This document shows positions 26,364 to 34,862 of a stretch of DNA of 64,000 nucleotides, piece by piece (the first letter of the stretch is position 1; each line of letters opens with the position of its first letter). The stretch covers positions 5,909-69,908 of the forward strand of contig NZ_JBCDMV010000010.1 of the NCBI RefSeq assembly GCF_038433135.1. The letters run 5' to 3'. The position numbers and the translations under genes are program-made. The notes under the pieces were generated by a model, which had not been told where the DNA came from, made no database searches, and was given only the letters and a program-made list of their open reading frames with translations. Origin of the DNA: Luteococcus sp038433135 (GTDB lineage Bacteria; Actinomycetota; Actinomycetes; Propionibacteriales; Propionibacteriaceae).

Positions 26364-27719
26364 TCAGTCGTTGTGCCGCCAGTGCGCCTCGGGGATGGTG
26401 ACCTTGGGTTCGCGACGCCCGCGGGAGACCCAGTCCCGCACCGGCGAGGCGCTGACCGCCAGCACCGTGAGCACCGCCAGCCCGGCGGCCAGCAGGTTTC
26501 CCAGGGAGGTGGCATCCTGCGTCGTCACCCCGGCGAGCAGGCCGACGGCGTCGATCACCGCAACCAGCATCAGCAGCACCCAGGCGATCCGCTTGCGGGC
26601 GATGATCAGCCACCAGAGCACCACCGCGGCCAGGGCCCAGACCGCCGAGAAGCGCAGATTCCCCCAGGAATCCCCCAGCAGCGGGCCTGCGGTGCCCCGC
26701 CACCAGGCGAAGAGCCAGGCTCCGCCCACCACCAGGGCCCGTCCGGCCACCAGGATCCCGGTGATCCACAATGCCGCCGGCGGAACCCCGTGCCGAGCGA
26801 AACCGGGGTAGGGGTAGACCCGCGCCGAGACCTTTTCCGGCGCCACCCGCATCAGCGCCCCCGAGACATTGACCACGGGCAGGTGACCGTCGGTACGGAC
26901 CCGGTCACCGCCACCGTTGCGGTGGTGATAGGCCGTCGAGAAACCGTGGATCACGTGCACCTGGCTATCCGGATCCGCATAGCGGATCGTGTCGATCAGG
27001 TAGTCCCGCTCAATGTCGATGTTCTCGTCGATCTTGTGCGTGATCTGCCAGGTGAACATCGAGAAGCCCACCGCTCGGTCGTAGGTGGCGGCGGCCACCC
27101 ACTGCACCGCATGACCGCCGGGCAGCAACCAGCCCTGCGGGGTGCGCCAGAACCGGACGTGGTGCCGCCGGGTGGGATTGCCGTCCACCTCCTGCTGGTA
27201 GGCGAAATCCTGCCGACGGCCGAACAGGAAGAGCCCGGAGACCGGCGCCGCCGGGTAGGAGCGGCGCAGCGCCCAGGAGTGGATCATCCCCCAGGCCGAG
27301 CGCACCGAGAGGTCATCGGCCTTGGCCCAGCCGGCCGCGCGCAGGGCGGCGTGGACGTCGTGCTCGTTGCCATCGAGGGCTAGGTTGATCGGATCACCCA
27401 GGACACCGTCGGAGGTGCGGGTGCGCCCGGTGAAATAGTCGGGCAGGTAGAGCAGCGTGAACAGCTGGTGCACTCGCGGCAGCGCCAGGTAGGCGGTCAG
27501 CCCCCAGAACAGCAGCAGGTGGAGGAAACGCACCGTGTGGCCGCTGAAACCGCTGCTCAGCAGCAGGGCGGCCAGCCAGAAGGCCAGCCCCAGCGCCACC
27601 ACGACGAAGCCCGCGGAGAGCAGTTCGAAGACCGCGAAGGTACGCCGTGCCGACACCTTGCCGGGCGCCCGCCGGTAGACCGGGGGGCGCGGCGGCACCG
27701 GGTAGCGCGGGTCTGACAT
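26364..27719 (-). CDS. LssY-C-domain membrane protein
   Basis: 451 residues from MSDPRYPVPP. Two or three helices lie at residues 35-90. A cytoplasmic or external domain follows, with GDPINLALDGNEHDVHAAL, SGLFLFGRRQDFAYQQEV, RHHVRFWRTPQGW and ERDYLIDTIRYADP, matching the LssY C-terminal domain. Four more helices close the protein (320-430). In Legionella the domain is fused to a PAP2-type enzyme; alone its role is unknown. It precedes the SMR gene by 75 bases on the same strand. Confidence 0.75.
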   Translation of the reverse strand: MSDPRYPVPPRPPVYRRAPGKVSARRTFAVFELLSAGFVVVALGLAFWLAALLLSSGFSGHTVRFLHLLLFWGLTAYLALPRVHQLFTLLYLPDYFTGRTRTSDGVLGDPINLALDGNEHDVHAALRAAGWAKADDLSVRSAWGMIHSWALRRSYPAAPVSGLFLFGRRQDFAYQQEVDGNPTRRHHVRFWRTPQGWLLPGGHAVQWVAAATYDRAVGFSMFTWQITHKIDENIDIERDYLIDTIRYADPDSQVHVIHGFSTAYHHRNGGGDRVRTDGHLPVVNVSGALMRVAPEKVSARVYPYPGFARHGVPPAALWITGILVAGRALVVGGAWLFAWWRGTAGPLLGDSWGNLRFSAVWALAAVVLWWLIIARKRIAWVLLMLVAVIDAVGLLAGVTTQDATSLGNLLAAGLAVLTVLAVSASPVRDWVSRGRREPKVTIPEAHWRHND

Positions 27720-27807
27720 GGCTCCATCATCGCGCAGCCCTCCGACAGGTCTCGACACCCGTCAGACCGGCCGAGAACTGTCGGAGGCACTGCCTACCAT
27801 CGTTGAC

Positions 27808-28203
27808 GTGAGCAATCCCGTGCACCACATTGAGCTGTGGACCGACGATCTGGCTGGTTGCGCACCAAGCCTGGACTGGCTGCTGCCCCGGATCGGCTGG
27901 CTCGCCGAGCACGACCCCGCCTGGCCCGCCGGACGGGTCTGGCGGCATGCCAGCGGCGCCTATCTGGTGCTGGAGCAGTCGCCCGCCGTCACACCCGGTG
28001 GTCATGACCGGATGCGCCCCGGGCTCAACCACCTCGCCTTCCGAGTTCCCCCTGGTCTCCTGACCGAGGTACGTCGGGAAGCCCCGCACCACGGCTGGCG
28101 GGAGTTGTTCGCGGAGCGCTACCCGTGGGCCAACGGCAACGAGTCCCGAGCCCTCTTCCTGGAGAACGGTCAGGGCTTCGAGGTGGAGCTGGTGGCGGCG
28201 TGA
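27808..28203 (+). CDS. VOC (glyoxalase/bleomycin-resistance) family protein
   Basis: 131 residues starting at GTG (VSNPVHHIELWTDDL). The beta-alpha-beta-beta-beta pattern of the VOC fold is visible: VHHIELW with a metal-site His, then GLNHLAFRVP in the middle and GFEVELVAA at the end with the closing acidic ligand. Substrate unknown. The 88-base divergent gap to the LssY gene should hold both promoters. Confidence 0.75.
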   Translation: MSNPVHHIELWTDDLAGCAPSLDWLLPRIGWLAEHDPAWPAGRVWRHASGAYLVLEQSPAVTPGGHDRMRPGLNHLAFRVPPGLLTEVRREAPHHGWRELFAERYPWANGNESRALFLENGQGFEVELVAA

Positions 28204-28212
28204 GTACCCCGG

Positions 28213-28863
28213 TCAGGGCTTGGGGAGCGCCTGACCCACCGGTGTCTGGCCGTCGTTGAAGCTGATCACCTGGTGGCGGGCCCGCTCGGGTTCCGCCAGC
28301 ACCGCGGCGATCATCTGGGCGACATTGCCGCGGGAAACCTGACCGGCCTCGTCAGCGGTGGCATCCACCCGACCGGTGGGCTCCGCCAAGGTGAGGGCGC
28401 TGGGCCGCAGCACCGTCCAGTCCAGGGAGGTCTGCATGAGGTGCTCGTCGGCGGCCGCCTTCGCCTCGGCATAGGCGTAGAAGGAGTTGTCCGGGCTCAC
28501 ACCGTGATCCGGCCCCGCGCCGAAGTAGGAGACCATCACGAACCGCGGCACCCCGGCGGCCACGGCCGCATCCATGGTGCGGATCGCGGCATCCCGATCC
28601 ACCGCGTAGGTGCGTTCCGGATTTCCGCCACCCGCTCCGGCCGACCAGACCACCGCGTCGCTGCCCCGCAGCAGGTCGGTCAATTCCTCAGTGCCCAGAT
28701 CCTGCACATCGGCCACCACCGGGGTTGCCCCGGCAGCCGCGACGTCGTCGGCGTGCTCCGGATTGCGGATCACCCCATCCACCTGATCTCCAGCGGCGCT
28801 GACTAGGGGCAATGCCAGCAGCGCCACCTTGCCATGAGCGCCGATCATCGTGACCTTGGGCAT
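28213..28863 (-). CDS. NAD(P)-binding atypical short-chain dehydrogenase (YwnB/NmrA-like)
   Basis: 216 residues from MPKVTMIGAHGKVAL behind a clear GGAGGAAAT ribosome site; 32 upstream in-frame codons run into repeat copy 4 and are rejected. Rossmann motif GAHGKVALLALPL binds the dinucleotide. VVWSAGAGGGNPE and YAYAEAKAAADEHL complete the atypical SDR pattern. Such proteins reduce flavins or quinones or sense NADPH. It converges with the VOC gene with nine bases between. Confidence 0.8.
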   Translation of the reverse strand: MPKVTMIGAHGKVALLALPLVSAAGDQVDGVIRNPEHADDVAAAGATPVVADVQDLGTEELTDLLRGSDAVVWSAGAGGGNPERTYAVDRDAAIRTMDAAVAAGVPRFVMVSYFGAGPDHGVSPDNSFYAYAEAKAAADEHLMQTSLDWTVLRPSALTLAEPTGRVDATADEAGQVSRGNVAQMIAAVLAEPERARHQVISFNDGQTPVGQALPKP

Positions 28864-28967
28864 ATTTCCTCCTGCGTGGTCCGTAGCCCAGCCGTTCCGG
28901 GCCTCATGGGAGAACAAGCCGCAGAGCGGGCGGTATTCCCCTTCCCACCACTGGGCCACCTGACCAG

Positions 28968-29057
28968 TTCCGAGAATCCACCTCCAGAATGACGCCGCGC
29001 GGTGAGGGTACGCGCAGGCACGCCAGGCGGGCCGAATCTGGAGGTCGCTTCTCGGAA
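28968..29057. repeat. 91-bp family intergenic inverted repeat, copy 4
   Basis: Arms TTCCGAGAATCCACCTCCAG and CTGGAGGTCGCTTCTCGGAA, 90 bases in all. It lies between divergent genes, 53 bases before the start of the receiver-reductase gene and so within its likely promoter region. Confidence 0.9.
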
Positions 29058-29110
29058 TCGTCCGCCTCGGCCGGGGCTACGCTGACCCCAGACAGAGCCC
29101 AGGAGCACCC

Positions 29111-30781
29111 GTGATACCCGCCAAGCCGTACATCCTGCTGGTCAGCCCCGATCATGCCGACTTCCTGCTGGACGAGTTCGGCAGGTACGCCCGCGACTAC
29201 GCCTTGCGCACCGCTGCGGACTGCGAGGATGCCTGCCGCGTGATCGACGGCATCAACCAGCTGGAGGGCAGGGTGGCGCTGCTGGTCTCCGATTCCCGGC
29301 TGCCCGACGCCGAGGTCTGGGACGCCTTCGAACAATGGCGAGCACTGCTGCCCAATACCCGTCGCCTGGTGGTCACGCCCTGGGAGCGCTTCGCCGAGGA
29401 CAGCGCTCGGCTGCGCGGACACCTGGCCCGCAGCGTCTTCGATGCCTCGCTGCTGATGCCCCGCGGGGTTCGCGACGAGGAGTTCCACACCGCCGTCACC
29501 GAGCTGCTGTCCGACTGGGGCAACATGGTCGGTGGTCCGGTGGTGACCAATGTGGTGATCGTCGCCGAGGCGCGAGATCCGCTGGGGCTGGCTCTGGACG
29601 ACTACTTCCACCGCACCGGGATGCCCTGCGAGACCGTCCGACCCACCTCCGACAAGGGGCGACAACTGCTGGAGCAGGTTCCGCCCGAGGAACGGCGGCT
29701 GCCGCTGCTGGTGGCTCCGCAGTTCGGCGAGCCGTTCACCCCGGCCAGCGTGCGGGAAGTGGCGGGGCGATTCTACGGGCGGCCCGACCAGATCGACACG
29801 GACGAATGCGCCGACGTGGTGATCATCGGCGCCGGCCCAGCCGGGCTGGCCGCCGCCGTGTACGCGTCGTCGGAGGGGCTGACCACGCACGTCCTGGAGG
29901 CCGAGGCGATCGGCGGGCAGGCCGGCACGTCGTCGATGATCCGGAACTATCTGGGCTTTCCCCGCGGCATTTCGGGGATGCGGCTGGCCCAGCGCGCCCG
30001 TGCCCAGGCGCTCCGCTTCGGCACCCGTTTCTGGACGGGTTGGCCGGCCACCGGCATCCGGCGCGAGGGCGACCGTTTCGTCGTGCAGACCGACGGCGGA
30101 GACTTGACGGCCCGCACCGTGGTGATCGCCACCGGGGTCAGCTACCGGCGGCTTGGCGTCGAATCAGTCGAGGAATTGGTGGGCCAAGGGGTGCACTATG
30201 GCGCCGTCACCACCGCCGCACGGGAGCTGGCGGAACGCCATGTCGTCGTGGTGGGTGGCGGCAATTCCGCTGGCCAGGCGGCGATGCACCTGGCCCGCTT
30301 CGCCGAAACCGTGACGCTGGTGGTGCGCCGGCCCGGCCTGTCCGAGACCATGAGCGCCTACTTGATCGACGAGATCGAGGCCAACCCAAGGATCCTGGTG
30401 CGCGGCACGTCAGCCGTGATGGAGGCCGGTGGGGATGGACGGCTGGAGTGGGTCACGATCGCCTCCATCAGCAGCGACATCCGCGAACGAATCCCCGCTG
30501 ACGGGCTCTTCCTGTTGATCGGCGCCCAGACCCACAGTGGATGGCTGCCACCCGAGATCGCGCTGGATGACCACGGCTTCATCCTCACCGGCGCGGACAC
30601 GCCCCGCAGCAGTTGGCGCGACGACCTACCGCCGGCCGCGATGGAGACCACGTCCCCCGGGATCTACGCCGTCGGTGACACTCGCTCCGGCTCGATGAAG
30701 CGCGTCGCCTCGGCCGCGGGTGAGGGAGCCGCGGTCGTGCCGCTGGTCCACGATCATCTGGAGCATCATCCGGCCCATTGA
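29111..30781 (+). CDS. Receiver-like domain fused to thioredoxin-reductase-like flavoprotein
   Basis: 556 residues. Residues 1-135 resemble a response-regulator receiver: ALLVSDSRLPDAEVWDAF with a possible phospho-acceptor Asp, and RRLVVTPWERF. Residues 235-545 are a pyridine-nucleotide flavoprotein: VVIIGAGPAGLAAAVYAS (FAD site), GGQAGTSSMIRNYLGFP, VVVVGGGNSAGQAAMHLA (NADPH site) and GIYAVGDTRSGSMKRVA. The CxxC disulfide of true thioredoxin reductase is missing: the segment reads GQGVHYGAVTTAAREL. It is probably a signal-gated NADPH oxidoreductase with another electron acceptor. Confidence 0.85.
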   Translation: MIPAKPYILLVSPDHADFLLDEFGRYARDYALRTAADCEDACRVIDGINQLEGRVALLVSDSRLPDAEVWDAFEQWRALLPNTRRLVVTPWERFAEDSARLRGHLARSVFDASLLMPRGVRDEEFHTAVTELLSDWGNMVGGPVVTNVVIVAEARDPLGLALDDYFHRTGMPCETVRPTSDKGRQLLEQVPPEERRLPLLVAPQFGEPFTPASVREVAGRFYGRPDQIDTDECADVVIIGAGPAGLAAAVYASSEGLTTHVLEAEAIGGQAGTSSMIRNYLGFPRGISGMRLAQRARAQALRFGTRFWTGWPATGIRREGDRFVVQTDGGDLTARTVVIATGVSYRRLGVESVEELVGQGVHYGAVTTAARELAERHVVVVGGGNSAGQAAMHLARFAETVTLVVRRPGLSETMSAYLIDEIEANPRILVRGTSAVMEAGGDGRLEWVTIASISSDIRERIPADGLFLLIGAQTHSGWLPPEIALDDHGFILTGADTPRSSWRDDLPPAAMETTSPGIYAVGDTRSGSMKRVASAAGEGAAVVPLVHDHLEHHPAH

Positions 30782-30826
30782 ATCCGGCCCACTGCACGGC
30801 CAGGGCGGTCGCCCGGCGAACGGCGA

Positions 30827-30928
30827 TTCCGAGAAGTGCCCTCCAGAATTGGGCTGGCCGGGAGGTGATGAGCGTAACCCCCCGGCGATCGGCACGCCCC
30901 GCGGATTTCTGGAGGTCACTTCTCGGAA
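30827..30928. repeat. 91-bp family intergenic inverted repeat, copy 5 (102 bases, supplies lysG stop)
   Basis: Arms TTCCGAGAAGTGCCCTCCAG and CTGGAGGTCACTTCTCGGAA; the arms share the AGTG/CACT variant, so they match each other better than the consensus. The right arm overlaps the last 13 bases of lysG and provides its TGA stop and the final Gly-Ser-Glu-Lys codons. It is 11 bases longer than the usual copy. Confidence 0.9.
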
Positions 30929-31797
30929 CCGCCCACCGGCGCCAGACCGCGAGCCGCCCGGCGAACGGCCAGGGTGGCCCGCTCAATCCTCGGGGAATCC
31001 ACCCGCCAGACCTGCCAGTGCAACGGCACGTCCACCGGTTCCCCGGGCAACCGGACCAGGCTGCCCTCGCGCACTTGGTCGCCGAGCTGGGCCTCGGGAA
31101 TCATCCCCCAGGCCAGCCCAGCCAGGACGCCCGCCAGGAAGGCCTCCGAGCCGGGCACCTGTGGTTGGGGTGGGATCGAGGTGATTCCCTTGTGACGCAG
31201 GAAGTCCAGCTGGAGGTCGTCCTTGGCGTTGTAGCGCAGGGCCGGCAGCCTCGCCCAGTCGAGGGCGGCCAGACCACCGTGCCGTGCCAGCAACTCCGGG
31301 GCCGCAACCGGCACATAGCGCATGGCACCCAGCAGCTCGGTACGGCAGCCGGCCACCGGCACCGGATCGGAGGTGACCGCGGCGATCACGTCTCCGCGGC
31401 GCAGCAGCTCCGAGGAATGCCCCTGGTCCTCCACCTGCAGCCGCAGTGTGAGGCCTTCCCACGCGGCGGCCTCGCGCAGTACCGGCCGGAACCAGGTGGC
31501 CAGCGAATCCGCATTGACCGCCACCCTGAGCAGTGCCCCCGCGTGCCCGCGGCCCAACTCCGCCAAGGTCTCGTCCTCCAGAAAGACCACCTGACGGGCC
31601 ATCCGCAGCAGCGCCTCACCGGCCGGGGTCGGGGCGCAGGGCAGGGTGCGACGCACCATCACCTGCCCCAGATACCCCTCCAGCGCCTTGATCCGTTGGC
31701 TCACCGCGGATGCGGAGATCCGCAGCTCATCCGCCGCGGCCTCGAAACTGCCTTCATCCACAACCGCGATCATTGTCCGTAGCCAATCCCCATTCAT
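30916..31797 (-). CDS. lysG: LysG/ArgP-type LysR-family regulator
   Basis: 293 residues. The N-terminal winged helix has TMIAVVDEGSFEAAADEL and ISASAVSQRIKALEG. The effector domain shows ALLRVAVNADSLATWF, the ArgP/LysG hallmark, and YNAKDDLQLDFL. In Corynebacterium LysG activates the divergent exporter gene lysE when intracellular lysine, arginine or histidine rises. The same divergent arrangement with lysE is present here, 69 bases apart. The last codons and stop lie inside repeat copy 5, so the C-terminus was probably reshaped by the repeat. Confidence 0.9.
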   Translation of the reverse strand: MNGDWLRTMIAVVDEGSFEAAADELRISASAVSQRIKALEGYLGQVMVRRTLPCAPTPAGEALLRMARQVVFLEDETLAELGRGHAGALLRVAVNADSLATWFRPVLREAAAWEGLTLRLQVEDQGHSSELLRRGDVIAAVTSDPVPVAGCRTELLGAMRYVPVAAPELLARHGGLAALDWARLPALRYNAKDDLQLDFLRHKGITSIPPQPQVPGSEAFLAGVLAGLAWGMIPEAQLGDQVREGSLVRLPGEPVDVPLHWQVWRVDSPRIERATLAVRRAARGLAPVGGSEK

Positions 31798-31866
31798 GAG
31801 GACATCTTAGGAAAGGCGAGAAATCATCGTTTGTCTTCATCCTTCGGTCTGTCTAGCGTTTCGGCC

Positions 31867-32457
31867 ATGTTCTCCACCTGGCTCACCGGCCTGCTCACCG
31901 GCCTCTCACTGATCATCGTCATCGGCGTGCAGAATGCACTGGTACTGCGCCAGGGGCTCCGCCGGGAACACGTGGGCCTGGTGGTGACGGTCTGTGCGCT
32001 CGGCGACCTGCTGCTGATTGCCGCGGGAACGGCCGGGATGGGCGCCATCGCGCTGGCGCACCCGGATGCCCTGTGCGTGCTGAGCTGGGTCGGCGCCGGC
32101 TACCTGGTGTGGTGCGCCATCGGCTCCTTCCGGTCGGCGATGAATCCCGGGGTCCTGGCGGATTCGGGCAGCCAGTCGCGGGCATCCGTGCTGGGCACGG
32201 TGCTGGCGGTCACCTGGCTGAACCCGCACGTCTACCTGGACACGGTGGTGATGCTCGGCTCCATCGCAGCCAGCCACGGCTCGCTCAAGTGGGCCTTCGC
32301 GGCCGGTGCCATGTGCGCCTCCCTGATCTGGTTCGGCGCCCTGGGCTTCGGTGCCCACGCGCTCTCCGGGCCGCTGGGGCGCCCCGCGGTGTGGCGGGTG
32401 GTCGACGTGTTGATCGGGCTGGTGATGCTCGCGGTGGCGGCGGGACTGGTGCTCTGA
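31867..32457 (+). CDS. lysE: LysE-family amino-acid exporter
   Basis: 196 residues with five or six helices: MFSTWLTGLLTGLSLIIVIG, then QNALVLRQGLRREHVGLVV (family motif) and TWLNPHVYLDTVVMLGSIA near residue 117. It exports basic amino acids using the membrane potential. The ATG at 31867 places the first helix at the N-terminus; an earlier ATG at 31831 would start inside the promoter region. Divergent LysG next to it is the likely activator. Repeat copy 6 begins nine bases after its stop. Confidence 0.9.
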   Translation: MFSTWLTGLLTGLSLIIVIGVQNALVLRQGLRREHVGLVVTVCALGDLLLIAAGTAGMGAIALAHPDALCVLSWVGAGYLVWCAIGSFRSAMNPGVLADSGSQSRASVLGTVLAVTWLNPHVYLDTVVMLGSIAASHGSLKWAFAAGAMCASLIWFGALGFGAHALSGPLGRPAVWRVVDVLIGLVMLAVAAGLVL

Positions 32458-32466
32458 CCCGCCCGA

Positions 32467-32557
32467 TTCCGAGAATCGACCACCAGATTCGGTCAGACCA
32501 CGTCGTTCGACGCTCCGACCCAGCCGAAGCCGCGAATCCCGGGGTCACTTTTCGGAA
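32467..32557. repeat. 91-bp family intergenic inverted repeat, copy 6 (reversed)
   Basis: Left arm TTCCGAGAATCGACCACCAG; right arm is more diverged (GGGGTCACTTTTCGGAA). The central motif reads CGGAGCGT on the minus strand, so this copy is inserted in the opposite orientation to most others. It follows lysE by nine bases. Confidence 0.85.
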
Positions 32558-32607
32558 ACGGCTTCGGCAGACGGCGGTGCGGGGCCCGCAGGAGCTATCT
32601 TCGGGGC

Positions 32608-32739
32608 ATGGCCGAACTGACCGAGCCCTGCCCCAACTGCGGCACGCTGATGCGCTGGGAGACATCCCACGAGCGCTGCGACGGATGCGGTTGGATCCGT
32701 CCCTGCTGCGAAGGTGCGCCCTGTCCGCCGCAGCAATGA
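32608..32739 (+). CDS. Small zinc-ribbon protein (43 residues)
   Basis: ATG preceded by GCAGGAGC. The 43-residue protein has CPNCG near residue 8 and CDGCGW near 24, a four-cysteine zinc ribbon, followed by a CCEGAPC tail with three further cysteines. Such tiny ribbons often bind zinc and partner with nucleic acids or proteins. Too short for standard ORF lists, but supported by the ribosome site, the paired Cys knuckles and a strong hairpin terminator 14 bases after the stop. No function is known to me. Confidence 0.65.
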   Translation: MAELTEPCPNCGTLMRWETSHERCDGCGWIRPCCEGAPCPPQQ

Positions 32740-32753
32740 CGCCGACATGACAC

Positions 32754-32784
32754 GACGGCCGCCCGCACCAGGCGGACGGCCGTC
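32754..32784. terminator. Hairpin terminator between convergent genes
   Basis: GACGGCCGCCCGC pairs with the opposite arm GGCGGACGGCCGTC with one mismatch and a loop of about four bases. It lies between the small zinc-ribbon gene and the end of the HAD gene and can serve both strands. Confidence 0.7.
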
Positions 32785-32804
32785 GCGAGACCGTGTGGGG
32801 CTGG

Positions 32805-33593
32805 TCAGCCCTGCTTGAACCCCGCAACCAGTTCCTGCACGTAACTGTTGGTCTCCTCGGGGCCCTCCACCGCATGGCAGGCGATCCCCATCTCGTAGAC
32901 CGGGTAGTCATTGCCGCCGGGCTGCAGCCGGTCACCGATGAACAGCATGTTGGCCTGCTTGATGCCGGTCTGTTCCTCCAGGGCGCGCATCCCGTGGGCC
33001 TTGTCGATCCCCTTCATGGTGATGTCGATCGACGTGGAACCGCCGGAGCGCACCTCCAGGTTCGGCAGGTCCGCGGCGACGGCATCCCGCAGGGCGGCGC
33101 GCTTGGTCATGTCCGGATCCCAGGCGTGCTTGTCGGCCACCGACGCCTGCTGCCCCAGGGCGGAGAAGGTGATCTGGGAACCGCGATCCTCGATCCGGTC
33201 GCCCTTGCAGATCTCGTCGCTCTCCCAGAGGCCGAGCTCCTTGGCGCGCTTCTCCAAGGACTCGATGGCGGCCTGCTTGTCCGCTTCGGGCAGGTTGTGG
33301 GCGTAGATCTCGGTCCACCGACCGTCGACATTGCGCAGGTAACGGGTGCCACAGGTGGGCATCAGGTGCAGATTGGTCAGGTCGGTGCCCTCGGGCAGAT
33401 TCTCCAGAACCTGCCTCTGGAACTGCTCATAGCGACCGCCCGAGATGATGCAGACCGGGCGCTCGGCCAGCAGATCGGCCAGCGTCTGGGCCATGGCGGG
33501 CTGCACCGGCGACTTGGATGCCGCCAAGGTGTCGTCCAGGTCAAAGGCGACGATCTGGATGTCGTCCGGCACTGGGATGGTCAGGTCGGTCAA
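32805..33593 (-). CDS. Phosphomannomutase-like HAD-IIB phosphatase
   Basis: 262 residues if the TTG at 33593 is used, which follows GGGGAGAACC. HAD motif I is IVAFDLDDTLAASKSP, motif II VCIISGGRY and the C-terminal motif FIGDRLQPGGNDYPV, the last typical of the eukaryotic-phosphomannomutase-like branch. It could act as a sugar-phosphate phosphatase. The first 20 bases from the start codon are identical to those of serC at 49375. An upstream in-frame ATG at 33680 adds basic, low-similarity residues and is rejected. Confidence 0.75.
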   Translation of the reverse strand: MTDLTIPVPDDIQIVAFDLDDTLAASKSPVQPAMAQTLADLLAERPVCIISGGRYEQFQRQVLENLPEGTDLTNLHLMPTCGTRYLRNVDGRWTEIYAHNLPEADKQAAIESLEKRAKELGLWESDEICKGDRIEDRGSQITFSALGQQASVADKHAWDPDMTKRAALRDAVAADLPNLEVRSGGSTSIDITMKGIDKAHGMRALEEQTGIKQANMLFIGDRLQPGGNDYPVYEMGIACHAVEGPEETNSYVQELVAGFKQG

Positions 33594-33740
33594 GGTTCTC
33601 CCCCCGAAGAAAATGGGACGGCGCGAACGTGCGCCGTCTCCCAAGGGTATCGACCAGGCGGTACCACGGCGTACGACCACCTCAGCTTGCCCTCAGCACA
33701 AGCACGCCGGGCCGGCCTTCTTCAGCTGGCCCCCAGCGGA

Positions 33741-34619
33741 TCAGGCTGCGGCGCGGGCGGCCAGCGCCATCGCGCTGCGCACCAGGGCGATGAAGGCCTC
33801 CCGATCCTGGATCTGCACCCAACTGAAGCGCACCGTGATCCACCCCTCCGCCAGCAGCAGAGCGGCCTTCTCGTGGTCGTCGTGGAAGGTCTGCTGACTG
33901 GAGTGGAATTCAAAGCCGTCCAACTCGATCACCAGCCGCAGTTTCTCGAAGACGATGTCGGCTGGCCACTGCTTCCCACCCAGATGGAAGACGAAATTGC
34001 CGCGCCAGTCGGTGATGCCGGCCTCGCGGAGCGCCTCGTGGGCCATCCGCTCCATCTGTGACCAGGGCTTCTCCCTGCTGTTGCGGACGATGAAGCGCCG
34101 CTCCCGATTGCCCCGGCGCCACTTGAAGCCCGCCATCATCTCGCGCAGATCCTCCGGTGTGGTCTGCAGGGCGCGCAGGGCTTCATCGGTGGCCTCGCCA
34201 TGATCCGCCTTGGCCAGCCACACGGCCGTCCAGGTGGCGCTGCTGAGGCGGATGCCGTTCACCTCGACCACGTCATCGGGGTCGATCTTGGCGCGGATGA
34301 AGCGGTACTTGCCGCGGTTGGGCAGACGACGCCGGGTGATCACGGTGATGGTCTCGACCTTGGCGTTCTCCCAGAAGGAGAGGTGGGCAGCGGCCAGCCC
34401 GGTGACCACTGCGTCCGGGTCCCACAACGCGACGGCGGCCGCCAGGGTGGCGGGGTCATCCTTCTTGGCCGACGGAACCACGATTCCCGGCAGGACGGCA
34501 ACCGCCCGGCCGGTCTTGACCAGATGGTCCAGGCCGTGGGCGAGTGCGGGTTCCTCCCGCCGGCGCAGCACGCCGACGCTCTCGAGGAGCCCCTGTGCCT
34601 CTGCGGTGATGGATGTCAT
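33741..34619 (-). CDS. DUF559/endonuclease-fold protein with AbiEi-like N-terminus
   Basis: 292 residues. The N-terminal part (RTGRAVAVLPGIVVPSA, ATLAAAVALWDPDAVVTGL) resembles the winged-helix and transcription-factor-like part of AbiEi proteins. The C-terminal 100 residues carry the DUF559/Vsr-like endonuclease core: LVIELDGFEFHSS, then a spaced D, and GWITVRFSW. Actinobacterial genomes often hold many such proteins; their function is unknown. No AbiEii toxin gene is adjacent. The start MTSITAEAQ is preferred over one nine codons earlier. Confidence 0.65.
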   Translation of the reverse strand: MTSITAEAQGLLESVGVLRRREEPALAHGLDHLVKTGRAVAVLPGIVVPSAKKDDPATLAAAVALWDPDAVVTGLAAAHLSFWENAKVETITVITRRRLPNRGKYRFIRAKIDPDDVVEVNGIRLSSATWTAVWLAKADHGEATDEALRALQTTPEDLREMMAGFKWRRGNRERRFIVRNSREKPWSQMERMAHEALREAGITDWRGNFVFHLGGKQWPADIVFEKLRLVIELDGFEFHSSQQTFHDDHEKAALLLAEGWITVRFSWVQIQDREAFIALVRSAMALAARAAA

Positions 34620-34704
34620 GTCCACAGGATGTGCAAGCGGTGTCACCCATCCACAGAAAATGTGAGCCCGGAAGGGGTGTGGACAAGTTCTCAGGTTCGT
34701 TCGC

Positions 34705-34795
34705 TTCCGAGAATTGACCTCCAGATTTGGTCACTCCACAGGGGTCTGAGCGTGAATCCCGGCGACAGGCGGAATCTGGAGGTCAATTTTCGGAA
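34705..34795. repeat. 91-bp family intergenic inverted repeat, copy 7
   Basis: Arms TTCCGAGAATTGACCTCCAG and CTGGAGGTCAATTTTCGGAA. The ATTG/CAAT variation is shared by both arms, which argues that arm pairing is kept. Central TCTGAGCGT begins at position 42. It lies between two minus-strand genes. Confidence 0.9.
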
Positions 34796-34862
34796 ATGGC
34801 CACGCGACCAACTTCACGGGAGGACTCGCCGGACGCGCGCCCGGTGAGGAATCTGGCCCGGG

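Noticed and set aside
25917..27383. A 488-codon plus-strand open frame
   Set aside because: It is antisense to the SMR and LssY-domain genes and rich in His, Arg and Gln without a family match.
33741..34619. A toxin-antitoxin pair of AbiE type
   Set aside because: Only the AbiEi-like and DUF559 protein is present; no nucleotidyltransferase toxin gene is next to it.
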